A DNA stretch of 6,761 bases from Acidobacteria bacterium CG_4_9_14_3_um_filter_49_7 (GTDB lineage: Bacteria; Acidobacteriota; Holophagae; Thermotomaculales; Thermotomaculaceae), in NCBI GenBank assembly GCA_002789615.1, contig PFTO01000190.1, positions 6,523 through 13,283 of the forward strand, read 5' to 3'. A program made the translations under genes and the position numbers. Shown here piece after piece: positions 5,621 to 6,761 of this stretch. The notes under the pieces are model-generated. The model made no database searches and was not told where the DNA came from. It saw only the letters and a program-made list of their open reading frames with translations. How positions within the stretch are numbered: position 1 is the stretch's first letter; each line of letters opens with the position of its first letter.

Positions 5621-5631
5621 CTGTCTGACAG
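5621..5631. promoter_or_regulatory. Second small palindrome upstream of the permease
   Basis: CTGTC-T-GACAG is a perfect 5-1-5 inverted repeat. Its core (TGTC...GACA) resembles the palindrome at 5598-5608, and the two centres are 23 bases apart, about two helix turns. The pair could be a double operator, or chance. Confidence 0.3.
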
Positions 5632-5746
5632 TTCCGGTTCCCGGCAAGAGGACCCTTTCCTTCTCTGGAAACCCGGTGTAAACTGAGGTGGAATTCAACT
5701 GAATACGGGGCAGTGTCCATTCTGATGTTGCCTTTAAAAAAACTAC

Positions 5747-5752
5747 GGGAGG
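5747..5752 (+). promoter_or_regulatory. Ribosome binding site fixing the 85-aa protein start
   Basis: GGGAGG lies 5 bases before the ATG at 5758. It selects MKRFNLKDM as the N-terminus; an in-frame ATG 15 codons upstream at 5713 has no comparable site. Confidence 0.75.
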
Positions 5753-5757
5753 TAAGA

Positions 5758-6015
5758 ATGAAGCGCTTTAATCTGAAGGACATGGTAATCGGATTTTTGT
5801 TGGGCGTTATTGTGGTTCTGGGAATAGCCGCGAGTTCCGCAGCACCTCGGGAAACCTTTTCCAGTATGCTGGACATGGGAAGCAATCACTACTATATTAT
5901 GACAAATGAAGGAATTTACCATGTGAAGATCAGGCAGGACCATATCACCGATACCAGCCGTGTGGCCACTATCAAAGACATAAAAAGAGACGTCGTCATT
6001 CGATACAACCGGTAG
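5758..6015 (+). CDS. Small membrane-anchored or exported protein, unknown function
   Basis: This 85-residue protein starts with a short basic region (MKRFNLK), then a hydrophobic stretch at about 10-28 (VIGFLLGVIVVLGIAASSA). This is either an uncleaved anchor or a signal peptide with a possible cleavage after the ASSAA run. The remaining 55 or so residues would sit in the periplasm; they include YYIMTNEGIYHVKI, which looks like two beta strands, and end in the basic, beta-like DVVIRYNR. There is no cysteine, so it is not a lipoprotein. I do not recognise a family. It is divergent from the permease and lies 95 bases upstream of the dehalogenase on the same strand, so it could share a transcript with the latter. 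Confidence 0.75.
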   Translation: MKRFNLKDMVIGFLLGVIVVLGIAASSAAPRETFSSMLDMGSNHYYIMTNEGIYHVKIRQDHITDTSRVATIKDIKRDVVIRYNR

Positions 6016-6076
6016 GATGTCCATGGGGCAGACGAATTGACTCTATGTGCCAGGTTGGTTCGCAGGATATAGTTTT

Positions 6077-6090
6077 CACAATTTTTTGTG
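6077..6090. repeat. Short inverted repeat ahead of the dehalogenase
   Basis: CACAA-TTTT-TTGTG is a perfect 5-4-5 inverted repeat 20 bases before the dehalogenase ATG, with an outer TTCAC...GTGAA pair (6075-6079 and 6091-6095) partly in register. It could be an operator or a weak leader hairpin. No convincing promoter is seen between 6016 and 6110; TATAGT at 6068-6073 has no -35 at normal spacing. Confidence 0.25.
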
Positions 6091-6110
6091 GGTGAACAAG
6101 GAAAGAACTT

Positions 6111-6761
6111 ATGGATTTTGTACGGACTCCCGATTCCCGTTTCAGTAACCTGAAAGACTATCCTTTCGATTCACATTACGTGGAATTGAATGGGCTGAGG
6201 ATGCATTATGTGGACGAGGGGCCTGAATCGGCTTCTCCCATCCTGATGCTCCATGGAGAGCCGTCCTGGTCTTATCTTTATCGACATATGATTCCGATTT
6301 GTGCCACGGCGGGGAATCGGGTGATTGTGCCCGACTTGATGGGTTTTGGCAAATCCGACAAGCCCACCCGGGTGAAGGACTATTCTTACCAGTTACACAT
6401 GGACTGGATGACGGCGTTTGTTGAGGCATTAAACCTTCAGAACATCACATTGGTTTGTCAGGACTGGGGATCCCTGATTGGGCTGCGGCTGGCCGCGGAA
6501 AATGAGGCTCGATTCTCCCGTATCGTCGTGGGAAACGGGATGCTGCCGACAGGTAATCAGTTGTTGCCTTCGGTTTTCAAGATGTGGAAGATGTTCGCGC
6601 TTTACAGTCCATGGTTTCCCATCGACAGAATTGTGAATGCCGGATGTTTTCGAAAGCTGAATGGTGAAGAACGCCGTGCCTATCGGGCACCTTTCCCTTC
6701 TTCCAGGTACAAAGCAGGGGCCCGTGCCTTTCCCCGACTGGTCCCGACAAGCCCCGATGAT
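6111..6761 (+). CDS. Haloalkane dehalogenase, DhlA-like (HLD-I), 3' end outside window
   Basis: The first 217 residues of an alpha/beta-hydrolase, of about 300 expected, run open to the window edge. Haloalkane dehalogenases split carbon-halogen bonds with water, giving an alcohol, halide and a proton. The N-terminus FVRTPDSRFSNLKDYPF closely resembles Xanthobacter DhlA. HGEPSWSYLYR (48-58) supplies the oxyanion-hole motif, with Glu after Gly rather than the Asn of HLD-II. GFGKSDKP follows at 78-85. CQDWGS carries the nucleophile D118 and the first halide-binding W119. In the cap domain MWK (W159) aligns with the second halide-binding Trp of DhlA, and RAPFPSSRYKAG (192-203) matches the conserved APFP segment. 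The catalytic acid and His are beyond the edge. AAGGAAAG at 6098-6105 precedes the ATG. The real substrate is unknown; many family members come from organisms not known to degrade haloalkanes. Confidence 0.9.
   Translation, partial: MDFVRTPDSRFSNLKDYPFDSHYVELNGLRMHYVDEGPESASPILMLHGEPSWSYLYRHMIPICATAGNRVIVPDLMGFGKSDKPTRVKDYSYQLHMDWMTAFVEALNLQNITLVCQDWGSLIGLRLAAENEARFSRIVVGNGMLPTGNQLLPSVFKMWKMFALYSPWFPIDRIVNAGCFRKLNGEERRAYRAPFPSSRYKAGARAFPRLVPTSPDD

Noticed and set aside
5713..5757. Upstream start adding 15 codons to the 85-aa protein
   Set aside because: It has no ribosome site, whereas GGGAGG is well placed for the ATG at 5758; the added residues would also put a longer tail before the signal segment.
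6037..6073. TTGACT with TATAGT as a dehalogenase promoter
   Set aside because: The gap is 25 bases, too long for a sigma-70 promoter.
1..6761. CRISPR array, tRNA or insertion sequence
   Set aside because: No regularly spaced direct repeats, cloverleaf, transposase motif or terminal inverted repeats were found on either strand by eye.

Overview
The window reads as ordinary, gene-dense chromosome of a Gram-negative bacterium. The best clue is a full-length FabA, the dehydratase/isomerase of anaerobic unsaturated fatty acid synthesis, typical of Proteobacteria and some related Gram-negative phyla. Shine-Dalgarno sites are strong throughout. No rRNA, tRNA, insertion sequence, phage gene or CRISPR array is visible. 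I cannot name the genus; hemerythrin/PAS proteins of the kind seen here occur in many anaerobes and facultative organisms.

Layout. (1) 1-361, plus strand: the last codons of an unseen gene, a small charged coiled-coil protein (57-272) starting on the next base, and a strong intrinsic terminator. (2) 339-3346, minus strand: a tight three-gene operon. Read 5' to 3' it encodes a DUF438-hemerythrin-PAS protein (A, 417 aa), a DUF1858-DUF2249 protein (B, 176 aa) and a second, diverged DUF438-hemerythrin-PAS protein (C, 405 aa). (3) 3347-3572: a divergent control region holding an FNR/DNR-shaped palindrome placed as expected for an activator of the operon. (4) 3573-4088, plus strand: fabA alone. (5) 4210-5514, minus strand: an APC-family amino acid permease, clearly more AT-rich than the operon. 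(6) 5515-5757: a second divergent control region, the longest gene-free stretch, with apparently overlapping promoters and two small palindromes. (7) 5758-6015, plus strand: an 85-aa membrane-anchored or exported protein of unknown function. (8) 6111 to the window end, plus strand: the N-terminal 217 residues of a haloalkane dehalogenase of the DhlA (HLD-I) type.

How it fits together. The operon is the most interesting part. Two hemerythrin/PAS paralogues flank a DUF1858-DUF2249 protein, with translational coupling or near-abutment at both junctions, behind a promoter that lacks a -35 box but carries a CRP/FNR-type palindrome centred near -40.5. I infer a low-oxygen or nitric-oxide responsive sensing or repair module, comparable in parts (hemerythrin plus a small helical domain) to the RIC/YtfE di-iron repair proteins but split over three polypeptides. 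Protein A keeps most putative iron-ligand histidines and protein C has lost several, suggesting an active/regulatory pair. The flanking fabA, permease and dehalogenase show no obvious functional link to it.
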